64,000 bases of DNA, taken from the NCBI RefSeq assembly GCF_000247695.1, contig NW_004624785.1, positions 302,362-366,361 of the forward strand. Reading direction: 5' to 3'. The number at the start of each line of letters is the position of its first letter. Position 1 is the first letter of the stretch. The notes under the pieces were generated by a model. It had not been told where the DNA came from. It did no database searches and was given only the letters and a program-made list of their open reading frames with translations. This DNA is from Heterocephalus glaber. Its lineage: Eukaryota > Chordata > Mammalia > Rodentia > Bathyergidae. This document shows, piece after piece, positions 1-16,750 of the stretch. The translations under genes and the position numbers were made by a program.

Positions 1-135
<135 letters not shown>

Positions 136-332
136 TTAAAAGTGAATTGCAGTTACGATAGCTGAAAAAACCATTTCTAAGACCACTGGCCACTTGGCAC
201 AAAGCTGTTTTATAAAAGGCAAAAAACCATGGTGATTTTTCAGAGCCTTAAACACATGAGATATGCAAAAGTTCGAGAGACACACAGGAAAGATCTGATG
301 GACTCTATTTACCGTTTAAAAATGAAATTTCA

Positions 333-430
333 GGGTCAGGGATTTAGCTCAGTGGTTCTACCGCCTGCCTCGCAAGCTCAAGGACCCGAGTTTGATCCCC
401 GGCACCACGACCCCGTCCCCCGCCAAAAAG
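333..430 (+). mobile_element. tRNA-derived SINE
   Basis: Has A box TAGCTCAGTGG and B-box-like GAGTTTGATCC. Flanked by a 12-bp duplication AATGAAATTTCA (321-332, 431-442). The tail is CACCACGACCCC-rich rather than a plain A tract. Confidence 0.93.
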
Positions 431-1009
431 AATGAAATTTCAATTTAACACATTAATAAATTTTTTGAGAAAAGAACAAAAATTTTAAAGTCTTATCTTG
501 GTATGATAAACTATCTCCAGCAAACATCAGACCAGCTCCTAGGCAGTCTCATGAAGTCTATGGGCAACAATCAAATCAGTGCTCTGGAATCAAACCAAAG
601 CCCAAAAGCCACCCAGAAGTGTCTGTACTTGAAAAACTGCTGAACTTGCAGCATTAGAGAAGCATTCTGCGGCTACTCCTATCTCTCCCTGCTTCTGCAT
701 GCCTTCCTCCCCTACTGGAGACATGGTAAGATGGAGCAGGCAGTGGGGACTGACAAGCGACTTCCTTGCTGGGATAGGAGGAGGCTCTTTGATACGGAGC
801 AATGGGAGACACCCATGCTCAGTGACAATCTCAGAGATGGATGATGGTGTAAATGGACCAACTAGTCAAGATAGTGGGACCAAGTATATGCAGGCTGAGG
901 CTGTGCACAAACAGTGCAGAATGGACAGGGTTCAAACCAGCCACAAGCTCCTCGCCAACTCTTAGGCTGCACACACATAGAAAGATTTTTAAAAAGGGGC
1001 CTAGAAAGC

Positions 1010-1139
1010 CAGGTACCAAGGCATGTGCCTGTAACCCCAGATACCCGGGAAGCAGAGGCAGGAGGACCACCTGGGCTCAGGAGTTTGGGCCCAGCCTGGC
1101 AACACAGTAAGGCCCTATCTTTAAAATAAAATAAAATAA
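1010..1139 (+). mobile_element. B1-like (7SL-derived) SINE
   Basis: GCCTGTAACCCCAG, GAGGCAGGAGGA and GCCCAGCCTGGCAACA in order, ending in an AAAATA-rich tail. Confidence 0.85.
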
Positions 1140-2692
1140 GCCCAAGGGAAAGTAAAAGAAGCCAGAGCTAACTTGAAAAGGCCCTAGCTCTGAATGTACT
1201 CACTACCTACACTGTTACACTGACAGAGAACAGAGCCTTAGTGGCTGGATATGACCAAACACCAGCTCTGTCCCATCAATCACAGGCTTCCTATCGATCT
1301 ATACAGACATAAGAATAAACCTTTGGAAGCCAGACTTAGAAAATAAATACATAAAATTAACTGAGCTGGGAGACAGAGTCCAGAGATTTAGCCTGAGCAA
1401 GATACTTAATAAACAGAAACGACTACCACCTACAGCAGAAATAACTACCACCTACAGGGAGGAATAATGAGAATCTGGAGTTGCTAAAATTTATTCTTAT
1501 TAATGTTCAGTTTTCAACAAAAAAATTAACAGTTCTGCAAAGAAACAGCAAGATATGATCCATACTGAGAAAAATGAGCAGTCAACAGAAACTGTCCTTA
1601 AGTATCCCTAGATGAATTTAGCAGACAAAAGCACAGCAGCAGACAAAGCAGCTTCTATAAATATGTTCAAAGAACTAAAGAAAACCATGTTGAAAAAGTT
1701 AAAGAAAAATATGAGAAGGAATTAACAGAGACTCTCAAGGAAACAAATTATTTTTAAAAAGAATTTTTGGAGTTGAAAGTACAATAACTGAAATTAAAAA
1801 TGTTCTGAACAGACTTCAAGAGCAGATTCAGGATGACAGAAGAATCAGTGAATTGAAGACAGATCAATCGAAGTCCAAAATGAAGAACAGGGCGAAAAAC
1901 TAATGAAAAATAAAGCCCCAGAAATCATCAAGCACAGTGGGATTCCTGGAGGGAGAAGAGGAAAAAGAAGCACAGAAAGTATTTAAAGAAGTAATGGCAA
2001 AAAAACCCCAAATTTGATGGAAAACTTTAATTCATCCTTTTAAGAGACTCAACAAACCTCAGCAAACTTTGTATCTGTAGGATAGGGACTTACCTACATC
2101 TTGACATAGCAGAACTAAACTGCTGAAAGACAGAAACAAAAAGGAAATCCTGAAAGCAGCAAATATGTTGCTAGCTGTAGGAGGGCAGCAGAATCAACAG
2201 CTGACTTATCTGTCAAGATGTAGGCCAGAAGGCAATGAAATGACACACCATGCAGAAAGAATGACTATCAGCCTCGAATCAGATAATAGGACCCCACCCT
2301 TCAAAAAAATATAGGGCAGAATAAAGTCACAGATAAAATAATGAGAGACTTGCTGATAGTAGACTTCTACTGCAAGAAATATAAAAGGAACTCCTTCAGG
2401 CTAAGAGGAAATTATTAAAGACGGTGATTAGAATCCAGAGGGAGAAAGAGCACTAGAAATATGTAGGTTAATATAAAAGACTTTACAGATTTTTTTCTAA
2501 TTTGCTCAACTTCCTTGAAGGAGGCAAGACTGAAGAATACAGTAATTTTCACACTGCACTGCTGAATTTACAACCTATTGGTGTGAAAATAATTCCATAA
2601 AATGAGGAAGAGGAGTGGAGCTAAACTGGAGAAAGGATCCTGTATTTTATTGGAATTGAGTTAATGTTAATTTAAAGTGTATTGCTGGGCCG

Positions 2693-2769
2693 GATATTTA
2701 GTTCAGTGGTTCCACTGACTGCCTCCCAAGTGCAAGGACCCAAGTTCGATCCCCCGTACCAAAAAAAAA
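2693..2769 (+). mobile_element. tRNA-derived SINE inside the L1
   Basis: GGCCGGATATTTAGTTCAGT to the CCGTACC(A)n tail. The flanks AAGTGTATTG and AAGTGCATTG form a near-perfect duplication. Confidence 0.92.
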
Positions 2770-2838
2770 AAGTGCATTGTAATGTTTAAAAAGATGTGTA
2801 CTTATCCTCTAGAGCAAACCACCAAACAAACATTAAAC

Positions 2839-2854
2839 ATTTAGTTTAAGAAAT
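2839..2854 (+). repeat. Target-site duplication, 5' copy (CHCHD2 pseudogene)
   Basis: ATTTAGTTTAAGAAAT, identical over 16 bases to 3608-3623; together they bound the processed pseudogene. Confidence 0.93.
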
Positions 2855-3607
2855 CCTTTGCAATTTTGCATTTCTAGACACCAAGCAACTGCGAGCTAAT
2901 GATGGCACGTGGAAACCACAGCTGTACTTTCTGCATGGTCCTTCAGCCAACCAAGCCCCTCAGATGAGAGCGCCACCTAGGCCAGCATCTGCCCACCTTT
3001 CAGCAGCTGCCCCGCCACCTGCAGTTGGTGTACCTGCTACTGTACCCTGGCAGCCAGGTCTGATGGCTGCAGCTGGCATGGCTACGGGCTCTACTGTGGG
3101 GCATATGAGGGGTCATGACATCACTGGGGCTTTAGGAGGGAGTAATGCTGAGGACTCAAAAGCTGACATCACTTACCAGCAACTTTAGGGAACCCAGTGG
3201 GTGCAACAGCAGTTTGGTGGCCCTTGCTTTTATGAGATTAAGCCATTTTTGGATGATATTAAACTCTGTGAGGGTTTCACAATGAGGTGCTGAAGCAGTG
3301 TAGAACTGCAAGCGTACAATAACTGAAATTAAGACATTTAAAATGAAGAAATGGAAAAGTGGCTCTGACCATTACTTTAGCATGAAAATGTGACTGATAA
3401 TGAAAATATAAAGTACAAAAACATAAACTAAACCTCTTGTTGTTAACAGCTTCATTGCTTCAAAATGGCAATGGAAGTGGGTGTTAAATAGAAGCTCACT
3501 GAAATGGTACAGAATTTGGGGCAAATATTTGTGTGGCTTCCTAAAACCAAGAGTTGTGATGTAATTACTTGTAAGCCAATTAGAATGAAGTGATTTTCTT
3601 CCAAAAA
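2855..3607 (+). pseudogene. CHCHD2P: CHCHD2 processed pseudogene
   Basis: An intronless, decayed copy of the mitochondrial twin-CX9C protein gene CHCHD2. The ATG is at about 2902. Recognisable pieces in order: APQMRAPPRPAS, PWQPGLM, GSTVGHMRGHDITG, GGSNAEDSKADITYQQ, CFYEIK, DIKLCEGF and NEVLKQC. It is broken by a frameshift near 2937, an in-frame TAG at 3186, a small deletion after EIKPFL and a 2-base insertion before NEVLKQC. The 3' UTR follows, to a polyadenylation-like AGAATGAAG and short A run at about 3603. A 16-bp direct repeat (ATTTAGTTTAAGAAAT) flanks it at 2839-2854 and 3608-3623, the hallmark of L1-driven retroposition. It is not expected to make protein. Confidence 0.93.
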
Positions 3608-3623
3608 ATTTAGTTTAAGAAAT
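3608..3623 (+). repeat. Target-site duplication, 3' copy (CHCHD2 pseudogene)
   Basis: Second copy of the 16-base ATTTAGTTTAAGAAAT, directly after the shortened A tail. Confidence 0.93.
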
Positions 3624-5784
3624 GATGGTAATTAGAATGGCAACTGACAAATATTTATTTAATATTTTATTAAAGAAAGTCAGACAAAGAGGAACAGAGG
3701 AACAAATAAGACATATAGAATAAAACAAAATGGCAAATGTAAAACCAACCATATCAATAATTAAACAGTCCAGATGATATTAGTGGTGAATTTTATCAAA
3801 TATTTATAGAATGACAATTCTACATTCTCCTTCATTCTCTTCCAGAATATGGAAAAGGAATACTTCCAGACTTATCATCTGATGAGACCAACATTGCCCC
3901 ATACCAAAATGAGACAAAGTCATTACAAGAAAACTAGAGCAATAATGCTCATGAACACAAACATTCTCAAATATCAGCAATTTGAATATAATTATATATA
4001 AAAATAAAAATACATCACAATCAGGTAAGGTTTATCCCAGGAATGGAAGGATGGTTTAGCACTAGAAAGCTGATCAAAGTAATCTAACATATTAACAGAG
4101 TAAAGAAGCAAAAGCATGACTGCCTTGAAGGATGCACAAAATACATTTTGTTAAAACTCAGCATCCCTTCATGAAGAAATATTTTCAGCAAACTAGAAAC
4201 AGAAAGGAAGTTCTTTAATTGGATAAAAGAACAACTACAAAACAAAAATCTACAGTGAGCGTAATACTTAAAATTGTGAAAGGCTAAAAGCTTTCTTCCT
4301 AAGACTGGAAACAAGGCAAAGATGTCTGTTCTCACTATTCCTAGACATTATCCTGCAAATCCTAGTCAGTGCAATAATGCAAAACAGAAACAGAAGGTAC
4401 ACAGTTTGGAAAAGATGGATCAAAACTATCTCTATTCCTAGATGACATGACTGTCCACATACAAAAATACCAGAGAATCCACAAAGAAGCTCCTAGAACT
4501 AATAAGTGAGTTTAGTAAAGTTACAGACATAAAATTGGTATATAAAAATCAATTTTGTCTCTGTATGTAATAAACAACTGGAAGGTATAAACAAACAGTA
4601 TCATTTATAATAGGTGCCTTCCCAATGACATTCTCTGATAAAAATCTAACAAAATAAATGCAGAAATCTGTATGGGTAAAACTACAGAGCACTAATGCAA
4701 GTCAAATGATATATTTACATTCATGGGTTAAAAGACTAGATGTTAAGATGTGAATGCCCCCCAAATTGATCCACAGAATCAATGCAATTCCAGCAAAATC
4801 CTTGCCATGATTATTTACACACATCTATAAACTGACTCAAATTTACATGGACAGGCAAAAGAAAAATACCAAAACAATTGTGAAAAAGAATCAATCCAGA
4901 GAATTAGACCACCTGATTTAAAGACTAACCATGAAGTTACACTAATGAAGACAGTGTGATATTGGTAAAAAAGATGGATACGTAAATCAATCAAACAGAA
5001 ATCAGAAATAAAACCATATAAACAGTCAAGTGATTTTTTTTTACAAAGTGCTAAGGAAATTCAACAGAGAAAGGATGGTCTTTCCAATAGATGATGTTAG
5101 ACTCTCTGGATATCCAGATGCAAAGGAAAAAAAACCAACAACCTCTAGCACACCTCACACCTCTACAACACCTCACACCTTACACAAAAATCAACTGCAA
5201 ATACAAAGAAACTGCGAAACTTTTAGGAGAAACTATCATTGAGAACTGAAGTAAAGCAACAAGGTCTAAGCCATAACATCTAACGCACAACACATAAAAG
5301 AAAAAATTGATGCATCAGACTTTATTAAAATATAAAACATTTGTTCCACAGATGACACTGTTAAGAGCATGAAAAACAAGCCACAGCTGGAACAAATTAT
5401 TTGTACATCACATATTGGATAGAGGACTGTTCCAGAACCTATAAAGAATTCTCAAAATTCAGCAACAAAAAACAATCTAACTTAAAAAAATGGGACAAGG
5501 ATTCAAACAGATATTTCAACAAAGATATATGGATGGCAAATAAGCATATAAAAAGTTCAACACCTCAAGTCAGTAAACAAATGCAAATTAAAACCATAAT
5601 GAGATATACTATGTATCTATGAGACTGGTTAAATTAAAGAAAAACAGGCACTATCAACTGCAGGTAATGTGGGACCACGGGTACTTCTATATTGCTGTTG
5701 AGGTTTCCAGATGATACTGCCACCTTCATAAACATTAAACATACCTACTGACCCAAATGACAACTTACAGTCATACAAAAATCT

Positions 5785-5933
5785 GGGTACAGCTGGGAGT
5801 GATGGTACATACCTATAATTCCAGCTATGTAAGAGGCTGAGGCAGGAGGATCAAAAGTTTGAGGCCAGCCTGGACAACTCAGTGAGGTCATGTTTCAAAA
5901 AATAAAAAGGGCTAGGGATGAATCTCAAATGTG
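5785..5933 (+). mobile_element. B1-dID SINE, truncated in its ID half
   Basis: B1 part (GAGGCTGAGGCAGGAGGATC, GAGGCCAGCCTGGACAAC) followed by a linker and only GGGCTAGGGATGAATCTC of the ID half. Confidence 0.85.
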
Positions 5934-6742
5934 TTATTATGCTGCCATTTATTAATCTATTCTAGACATGGTGAACCTATAGGAACAAAGAACTGATCAA
6001 GTTTTGCCATAGGTAGAAGTAGAGAAGGCAGCGCCAGGTAATTTTGGGAGATGATAGAACTGTCCCATATCATAAATACAGAGGTAGTTAAAAGATGGTA
6101 GCAGAAGTTGTCAAAACTCAGAACTGTAAACCAGAATGAATTTATTACACATAGTTCAAAAATAAATTTTCAAAAAATGCAGCCTGAACTTTCAGAAATT
6201 ATAAATAAAAATAAGAACAAGTCTTTTAACATGAACTCACATTTCCAATAACTGTTGCCTAAGAAGTAGCACCTGAACAGCACCACAGATCTAGCTATGT
6301 CTAGCATGAGAACCCTTCCAGTTCTGCACTTTGTAGGGGCAGAGAGGAGTACTAATGGTGACATGAGTCTCATCCTGGAGGAAGACAGTGACCCACCTTC
6401 AGGATGCAAGAGACGCAGCAGGTCCTCATGGCCCTGGGATGCAGTGACTTCCATCATGAGCAAGTGAATTATACCAAGAACATATTATCTAACCAGTGGC
6501 CGAAATTTAATGATTTTTATTGAAAATCTGTCCTCGTGAAGATTCTTCTGACACACCTGGTTTGTCTTCCAAACTATGACTTCAGATGTTATTTAATGCT
6601 TGGTAGGATTTTCATGTGAGGTTGTAGAGAATTATAAAAGGGGGTAAAAGAACTTTTGGCTTCCATTTTCAACAAAGCTCACTTAGGTTCTAACTAAATA
6701 TGTGAATATTCTATGCTGGTACCCAGGAATAAAACTGACTAT

Positions 6743-6766
6743 ACACACACACACACACACACACAC
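6743..6766 (+). repeat. CA dinucleotide microsatellite
   Basis: About 12 CA units, directly next to the tail of the minus-strand SINE at 6772. Confidence 0.9.
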
Positions 6767-6771
6767 GCACA

Positions 6772-6853
6772 TTTTTTTTGGTACCAGGGATCAAACTCAG
6801 GACCTTGTGCTTGTAAGGCATGCGTGGTGCCACTGAGCTAAATCCCCAGCCTT
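6772..6853 (-). mobile_element. tRNA-derived SINE
   Basis: Minus strand, tail TTTTTTTTGGTACC at the low end. CACTGAGCTAAATCCCCAGC is the complement of the A-box region. Confidence 0.92.
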
Positions 6854-7062
6854 GATTCATTCAATACTATTTCACAAGTATTGACAAGCCCATATTGGGC
6901 TGATCTTTTCTTCAGGAGTTCAGTCAGAGGGGAATTTGTACATAATAATGATCTTGTGAGTATCATAGGCCAGAGGCAAATGAGAAGGGTAATGGTGTCA
7001 CTCTGTGCCTCTCAGTTTCCTCAGCATGTGTCCTAGCCAGTGGATCAAAGCTCAGCTTTCTT

Positions 7063-7155
7063 TCTTTCTTTTTTCTTTTTTGGTACTGGGGATCGAACTC
7101 CGGACCTTGTGCTTGTGAGGCAGCCGGCGGCACCACTGAGCTAAATCCCTGGGCC
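7063..7155 (-). mobile_element. tRNA-derived SINE with 18-bp target duplication
   Basis: Minus strand. Perfect flanking repeat TCAAAGCTCAGCTTTCTT at 7045-7062 and 7156-7173; clearly young. Confidence 0.95.
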
Positions 7156-7463
7156 TCAAAGCTCAGCTTTCTTCAGACTGGGAGATATTGTTTCTCTGTG
7201 CCATCCCTGGCTGCATGCCTATACTTTTAAAAAAGGAAAACCTTAATGTGGAAGAACTGTGACTCTATAACGTTTTAAAACAGCACTAAATTATTTGATT
7301 CAGAAACAATGTATCAAAGCCTAAAATATATAAGAAAGTCCTATGACCCTGAACTAGCCTACTAACCCATATACTTAAACACTGTGGAGTACCTGCTGTG
7401 CTAACAAGTGGGGAAAAGAGAATATAAAATTCAAAGAAACATATTGAAAGTTAAAAATATGAA

Positions 7464-7690
7464 AAAGTTTGGTATGGTAGCACAGTCCTATAATCCTAGC
7501 ACTCTGGGAGGCCAAGGCAGGAGAGACTCAAGCCCAGCCTTGGGATCTTATAGTAACTTAGTGAGACCCTGTCTCAAAAAAAAAGAAAAGGAAAGAAAGA
7601 AAGGGGGAATGAAGGAAGGGCAGGTGGGCTGGTGATGTAGCTCAGTGTGAAGGCCCTGGGTTCAATCCCTAGTACCACAAAGAAGTCTTG
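7464..7690 (+). mobile_element. B1-dID dimeric SINE
   Basis: B1 half (CTGGGAGGCCAAGGCAGG), a purine-rich linker, then an ID half GTGATGTAGCTCAGTGTGAA ending CCCTAGTACCACA. Confidence 0.9.
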
Positions 7691-9536
7691 GGTTTTAAAA
7701 AGGAAACTATGATTTAAAGCAAGGAGAGAGTATCTGAACTGGGCAGAACAGATTGGAGGTACAGTGACTCTGAGTGGGAAAGAGCTACACACTGACTGCC
7801 CTGGCCTTACGCATCAGCCCCAGCCCAATGAGGGATACTCTAGTGTCACCCACAGGGTTGTGTTCCTCTACCTGACAGAGGAGGCTCCACTCTTCATCCG
7901 ATGACAATTTGAAATTTTTGAAAAGTTTTCTAAAAAATCAAAATCAAAACAACCCCTTTAAAAGAACCAAAATTTTCCTTTCCCCAAAACACTTCAGAGA
8001 AAAATAGATATAAAAAAAAGTAAGACCTTAAGAAAAACTTACTTATCATAGGACACTAATTCTAGCTAGATTAGTTGGTTTACATATTCTAACAAAAACA
8101 GCAAGCTTCAGGAGCAAACTGAAATTCCCCTTTTAACAAGACAGGAATGTATTTGGTGTTTCCTGATATATAAAGTGAAGATGAAAATGTCTGTCCCAGA
8201 GGAGTGAGGAGAAAGCACTCAGGAGATGCTGGGCACACATGAACTCAGCTCATGGGAACCAAGTGCACTGCAGCACTGAGCTAGCTTGATCTGGTGCTGC
8301 CACCTGGCTGGTCACCATTTTCCTCAGTCCTGCCCTGAATTACTCAGGGCAGCCCTTGTTGGGAGGATCAAGCCATCCCTGTCTCCCCTAACCTTGGGGA
8401 AGAACCTTCCTCTTCCCCCTGCTTGTCTTCCTGCTGGGGCAGATGAGTGTTTCACATCTTCTCAGCCTCTCCCAGGTCTCTGACTGACCATCTAAGCCTT
8501 TCTCTCACATTCCATCTGTTCCTTTCCACATTTACTAGTTTCATTTACCTGAACATTTTCTAGCTATCCACTAAAACTCCTTCTAACCATAGGTGGTGAA
8601 CCTACGGCAGGTGTGCTCTTGTGTTTTTTTTTTTTAAGACAAAAGATGTTAATGTATGAATTGTTTGTGTTTTTTTAAACTAAAACTCAGTATTCAGGTT
8701 TAACTGCAGTGTTGGCGCTTTGTGATATACAAGTGGGTTTGGGATTACAGTTTGGGACTCTAAAAGGTTCGCCATCAACCTTTGATAAAACTCAGCTTTG
8801 TTACACACATGTATTCTAAGACACACCTGGGTCCTTGAGCACTTACACACCAGATTCCACACTAGTGATGAAATCCAAAGCACAGTGACAGTGTCCCAGC
8901 ATGGAAACATGTCCTTTCTGAATGAGTATTTACAAGGGACTCTGGAACCATACAAATTCGATTTCCAGACTTTTGAGGGTACAGCAGAGGTGATGAAATG
9001 AGATATTTTAAAAACAAGAAAAGGGAGAGGGTAATAATCAATGACAATCCAATAGAAAACTTGTACCTTCCTTCAATAACATTTATAAGCTCTGTGTCTT
9101 CTCCATATGATGTTTACCCATTGCTAAGAAAAGGATGTAGCTGGTCTGCATAGCCTGTTCACATACATCATTTGGATCACATATTTTTATTTCATTTTAG
9201 GTCATTTGGATAATTTCTATTTTTTCAGGTATCATTTTCCACATTTTAAAAGATGCATATATTCATTTTATAGGAGAAAATACAGACTGCTATAATTCAA
9301 GGCACATAAACAAGAGCTCTGATAGCTCTTGTATGTTTTTACCAAACATTCAGGTGGTCGGCCATATTCTATAAACACATAGGATCTGCTCTGGGTCTCT
9401 CTTCACAGCTATACTAACTTGTGCACTTATATTAACTTATTGCTTGCTGTTCTAAGGAAAACAGTGCCTTGCTGTTTAGAGGAAAATAACCTGCCACATC
9501 TTTTCCCTTGTTACTCCACAGTCAGCATTACACTTA

Positions 9537-12923
<3,387 letters not shown>

Positions 12924-13471
12924 TTATGACTTTCTTCATAAGAATTGTTACTTCAACACACCGGTTTTAACTTTATTCAGTCTTTGAGATGTACCAGAAC
13001 TGGAAAGTGTGGTAAATGACACCCAATGTAATTAGATTGTTCAATGGCCAGTTAGTCACTTAATTATGCTTGATCTGTTGAAGAGAACAGTTTGGCTCCA
13101 GTAGGTGTGATATTTATGGGTACTCCATTTACTTAACTGGATCTGAAATACTCTATCATGAATGAAGAGGAGACTTGAAAAAGTCTTGCCTCTCCAGTGC
13201 CTAGCACCACAATCTGAGTTGGTCACATGAGGCAATAGTCACACTGTGACATCTATGTCCACAAGCAGTTGTGTCATTTTCTTTTAGAACTGCTTTCAAA
13301 GCCAGTTGATGACACATGACAAGTTCAAAGATGTCTCCTTAATAAACAGACCCAAAAAGCATAACAGATAGAGTTGGCTACTTGGAGGAATCAAATCCAC
13401 ATCCACATCCAAAGGAAGTTTCTAAAACTAGAGAATTGCCAGAATGCATATCCGTCCAAAGTGCTACTTCT

Positions 13472-13558
13472 CAGGCTAGGGGTGTAGTTCAGTGGTAGAA
13501 CACCTGCCTCATGTGCTTGAGGCCCTGGGTTCTATCTCTAGTATTGCAAAAACAAAAC
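13472..13558 (+). mobile_element. ID-like SINE
   Basis: GGCTAGGGGTGTAGTTCAGT to CTATCTCTAGTATTGC and an A-rich tail; older than the tRNA-SINEs with the GGTACC tail. Confidence 0.85.
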
Positions 13559-13834
13559 CAAAGAGCTACTTCTGAAAAAGAAAAGATTAATTTGGGGTTT
13601 AGAATTTTCTTTTAATAAACAGGAAAAAAACTCAGAAAGCAAAACACCTAAAATGGGAAAACCCCAGCGACATTACTTCTTTTCATTCATATACCAAGCC
13701 AAAGGCCAATGTGACAGTTTTAGGGCTTTTTCTTTTTCTTTCCTTCTTGAGTGGCTTCTTCCCTGCAGTCTCTCTCTCTAGACACTCTAACACAGTGGGT
13801 ATAGGAGAGCACAAAGAGAAGCCTCAGGGCTGGC

Positions 13835-13970
13835 TGGCTCTGGGTTTGAACTGCAACTCAGCACTTATGTGACATTAGTAGTCTCAGCCTCCTTATGTGA
13901 AGAGGACCAAGACGACCTACCTTCTAGGTTATTAGGGAATAAAAGGTTCACGTAAAGAGTATAGCACTGC
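13835..13970 (+). mobile_element. MIR-like SINE fragment
   Basis: GGCTCTGGGTTTGAACTGC, CAGCCTCCTTATGTGAAGAG and the later block follow the order of a MIR element, strongly diverged. Confidence 0.6.
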
Positions 13971-14319
13971 CATGTCCTCACTGCAGCCTCAGGTAGGGCT
14001 TTCTCTGAGCTTCTTCAGCATGCTGAGTATATTCTTGCTATTCATTTATCACACTGCACTGTCCCAGACTCTTTATACATTACAATACACTAAAATATAG
14101 TTCATATAAAATGAACATGCTAAAAAGCTGTTAATACTTTAGAAATTTTTATAATTGTTCTGAATTTAAATGACTCGTGTCTATAATTTAAATAAAAGTA
14201 CAACATTTTAAATTGTTCCTAGTACCCAGACAGAAGCCTCAGGGGTACAGGTTCAAATTAGGACTGCTCTAGTTTGGTTTCAACCTGGAAGGTCATTTTA
14301 GATCAGAAAGAAGCTTTAA

Positions 14320-14400
14320 TTAATTTACAGATGAGGAAACTGAAGTCTGAAGAGGTCATCAAAGGCACAGAGCACAGTGAAGAGAGAGTCCAGAATGGAG
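14320..14400 (-). mobile_element. MIR-like fragment
   Basis: CAGATGAGGAAACTGAAGTC followed by AGAGGTCATC is the complement of the MIR core and 3' part. Confidence 0.6.
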
Positions 14401-15529
14401 AGTAGGAAACTAGAGTCAGCGTCAAACACACTGGCTGTGAAAACATGGTCATTCATTTTTATGGAGTCTGTGTTTTTTAAATTAGGGCCAAGAGGCAAAT
14501 TTAAATAGGTTTAAAATATATTTTCATTAAGGCTTAAAGAACAACTAAGAGTAATACACATACATCACTGCTGAGCTCAAATTTGAGTCTAAAAAGATTG
14601 AATCATTAATGAATGACTGACGCATGCAACTAACTGATCATGACAATACATAATAGAAGAAACTGGAGGGACAGGTAAAAAAGTGTGCAATCAAAAAAGA
14701 GCTTATTTAGTTCCTAATGTAACTCAAACCGACAATGGAGACCCTGCAGGCCTCATTCTGCTAGATCAAGACCTTAATCCTAGAATCTAGATACATGTCA
14801 AACACCATGCTTTCAACTGTCTTCCAGACATATAACATTCTTTGATACATACTCTCTGAATCATGGACTTGGATTACTGAGAAAAAGTAATAGTAATTTT
14901 AGAAAAGAAACTATTTTAAACAAAACTGCTGGAAGAGGAGTACTTGAAGATTCTCAGTAACATCATACATTAGACAGCTTTCAAGCTACACTGGCATAAA
15001 GCAGATTTACCCAGAACTCTGAACCAAATATCCTACAATGCTATATCCATATTCCCTCTTTCCCACAGGCTTTTCTGCTAAGCAGTAAATCTACAGGGAC
15101 TATACAGAATGTTTTTTTTCTTCATCTAAGAGAAGCATTAAGTGAAAAGAAAGATCTAAGAAACACACAAGGTGTAGAAGCTGACAGCATGTGCCTCGGA
15201 TACTGAGGCCTAAGAATCCTGACAATACTGGCCACTGTGTGAGCCTCGATGAAACCTCCTTGGGCTTCAGTTTTCCCCAAAGTAAAACAGGGATTACACA
15301 TAACAAAAAAGGATATGAGGATGAACCCAACCCACTTTGCTCAATCCCTGGAATGCGTGGTTAATAAAACAACAAAATAGTCAACAGTGAGTTGTTATTA
15401 ATATTATCTTTAGTTTATTATATAAATTATTATATTTTCTTTAGCAATGAACTTTGATATACCATGCAGTTCATAAAGGTAAAAACAATAAAAACTATTT
15501 AGCAGATGATTAAATACAATAAATGTTTC

Positions 15530-15785
15530 ATTATTTATTTATTTTTGAGACAGGGTCTTGCTTTGTAATTCAGGCTATCCTTTTTTTTTTTTGGCACTGG
15601 GGATCGAACTCAGGTCCTTGTGCTTGCGCAGCAGGCGGTGAAACCACTGAGCTAAATCCCCAGGCCAATTCAGGCTATCCTGAGCTCACTATGTAGCCCA
15701 GGCTGGCCTTGAACTTATGGCAATCCTCCTGCCTCAGCCTCCCGAGTGCTGGGATTATAGGCGCACACCACCACACCTGGCAAAT
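15530..15785 (-). mobile_element. B1-like SINE split by a younger tRNA-SINE
   Basis: The minus-strand B1 body spans GAGACAGGGTCTTGCTTTG, then (after the insertion) CTATGTAGCCCAGGCTGGCC and CCTGCCTCAGCCTCCCGAGT to GGCGCACACCACCACACC. The insert at 15581-15666 interrupts it. Confidence 0.92.
15581..15666 (-). mobile_element. tRNA-derived SINE nested in a B1-like SINE
   Basis: Minus strand. Perfect 14-bp duplication AATTCAGGCTATCC at 15567-15580 and 15667-15680, copied from the B1 target. Confidence 0.95.
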
Positions 15786-15968
15786 GTTTCATTATTAACC
15801 CTGTAAAATAAATTTTTAAAAAATCACCTTTCAAGGTAAGATCCAAATTGAAATGGGCAAAACTTACCCAAAATTCAGTACCTCACTGAATAAAGAAAAA
15901 GTCAACTGTCTCTTTGTATTTTTTACATATTTCTATACAAAGATACCAGCACCCTCTACTTCTTTTTA

Positions 15969-16211
<243 letters not shown>

Positions 16212-16750
16212 TCAAGTTCTTAAAAAGATAAAAAAAGGATTTAATATAGAAATATACTATGGATATAAGGGATACAGGCTTTGTAGCCAGAGCATTTTAA
16301 GGCCTGAACATTGACTATTACAAAGGACAAGTTAGAAACTACTTAAACAGGATAGTCAGGTCAACTAATTTTTGACAAGGGCACCAAGAAGACACAACAG
16401 AGAAAGGACAATTTCTTCAATAAATAGTGTTGGGAAAACTGAATATCCAAGTTCAGAAGAATGAAACTGGACCCTGATCTTACACTGTGTACAAAAATCA
16501 ACTCAAAATGGATTAAAGAACTAAACATAAGATCTGACAGGGTAAAATTCCTAGAGGACAGCATAGGGGAAAAAATCCCCGTCACAGCAAAAGCTCAGTC
16601 TACATCAAACTAAAAAGCTTCTGCACAGAAAAGGAAATAATAGATGAAAAAGTAGTTAATGAACTGGGAGGATACATTTGCAAACCATGTCTGGTTAGGG
16701 GTTAACATCCAAAATACATAAGGAACTCTCATAGTTCAATAGCAAATAAA

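Larger units (their letters stand above)
1490..5790 (+). mobile_element. Ancient L1 retrotransposon, internally deleted, with later insertions
   Basis: 1560-2040 reads as a broken L1 ORF1 coiled coil (ITEIKNVLNRLQEQIQDD region). 2050-2860 and 3624-3770 resemble the inter-ORF part and the start of ORF2 (PTISII). At about 3775 the sequence jumps to the reverse transcriptase region (SGEFYQIFIE, then DETNIAPYQNETKSLQEN) and runs decayed to about 5790 through the C-terminal region. The jump suggests an internal deletion of the endonuclease part. A tRNA-SINE (2693-2769) and the CHCHD2 pseudogene are inserted in it. The many stops mark an old element, of L1M or HAL1-like age. Confidence 0.75.

Noticed and set aside
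2964..3188. 74-codon open frame as a functional CHCHD2-like gene
   Set aside because: It is a piece of a processed pseudogene with a frameshift before it and a stop plus deletions after it.
1490..3780. A complete HAL1 (half-L1) element
   Set aside because: The ORF1-to-3' order looked HAL1-like, but sequence continues into an ORF2 start and then the reverse transcriptase region in the same orientation, so an internally deleted L1 is simpler.
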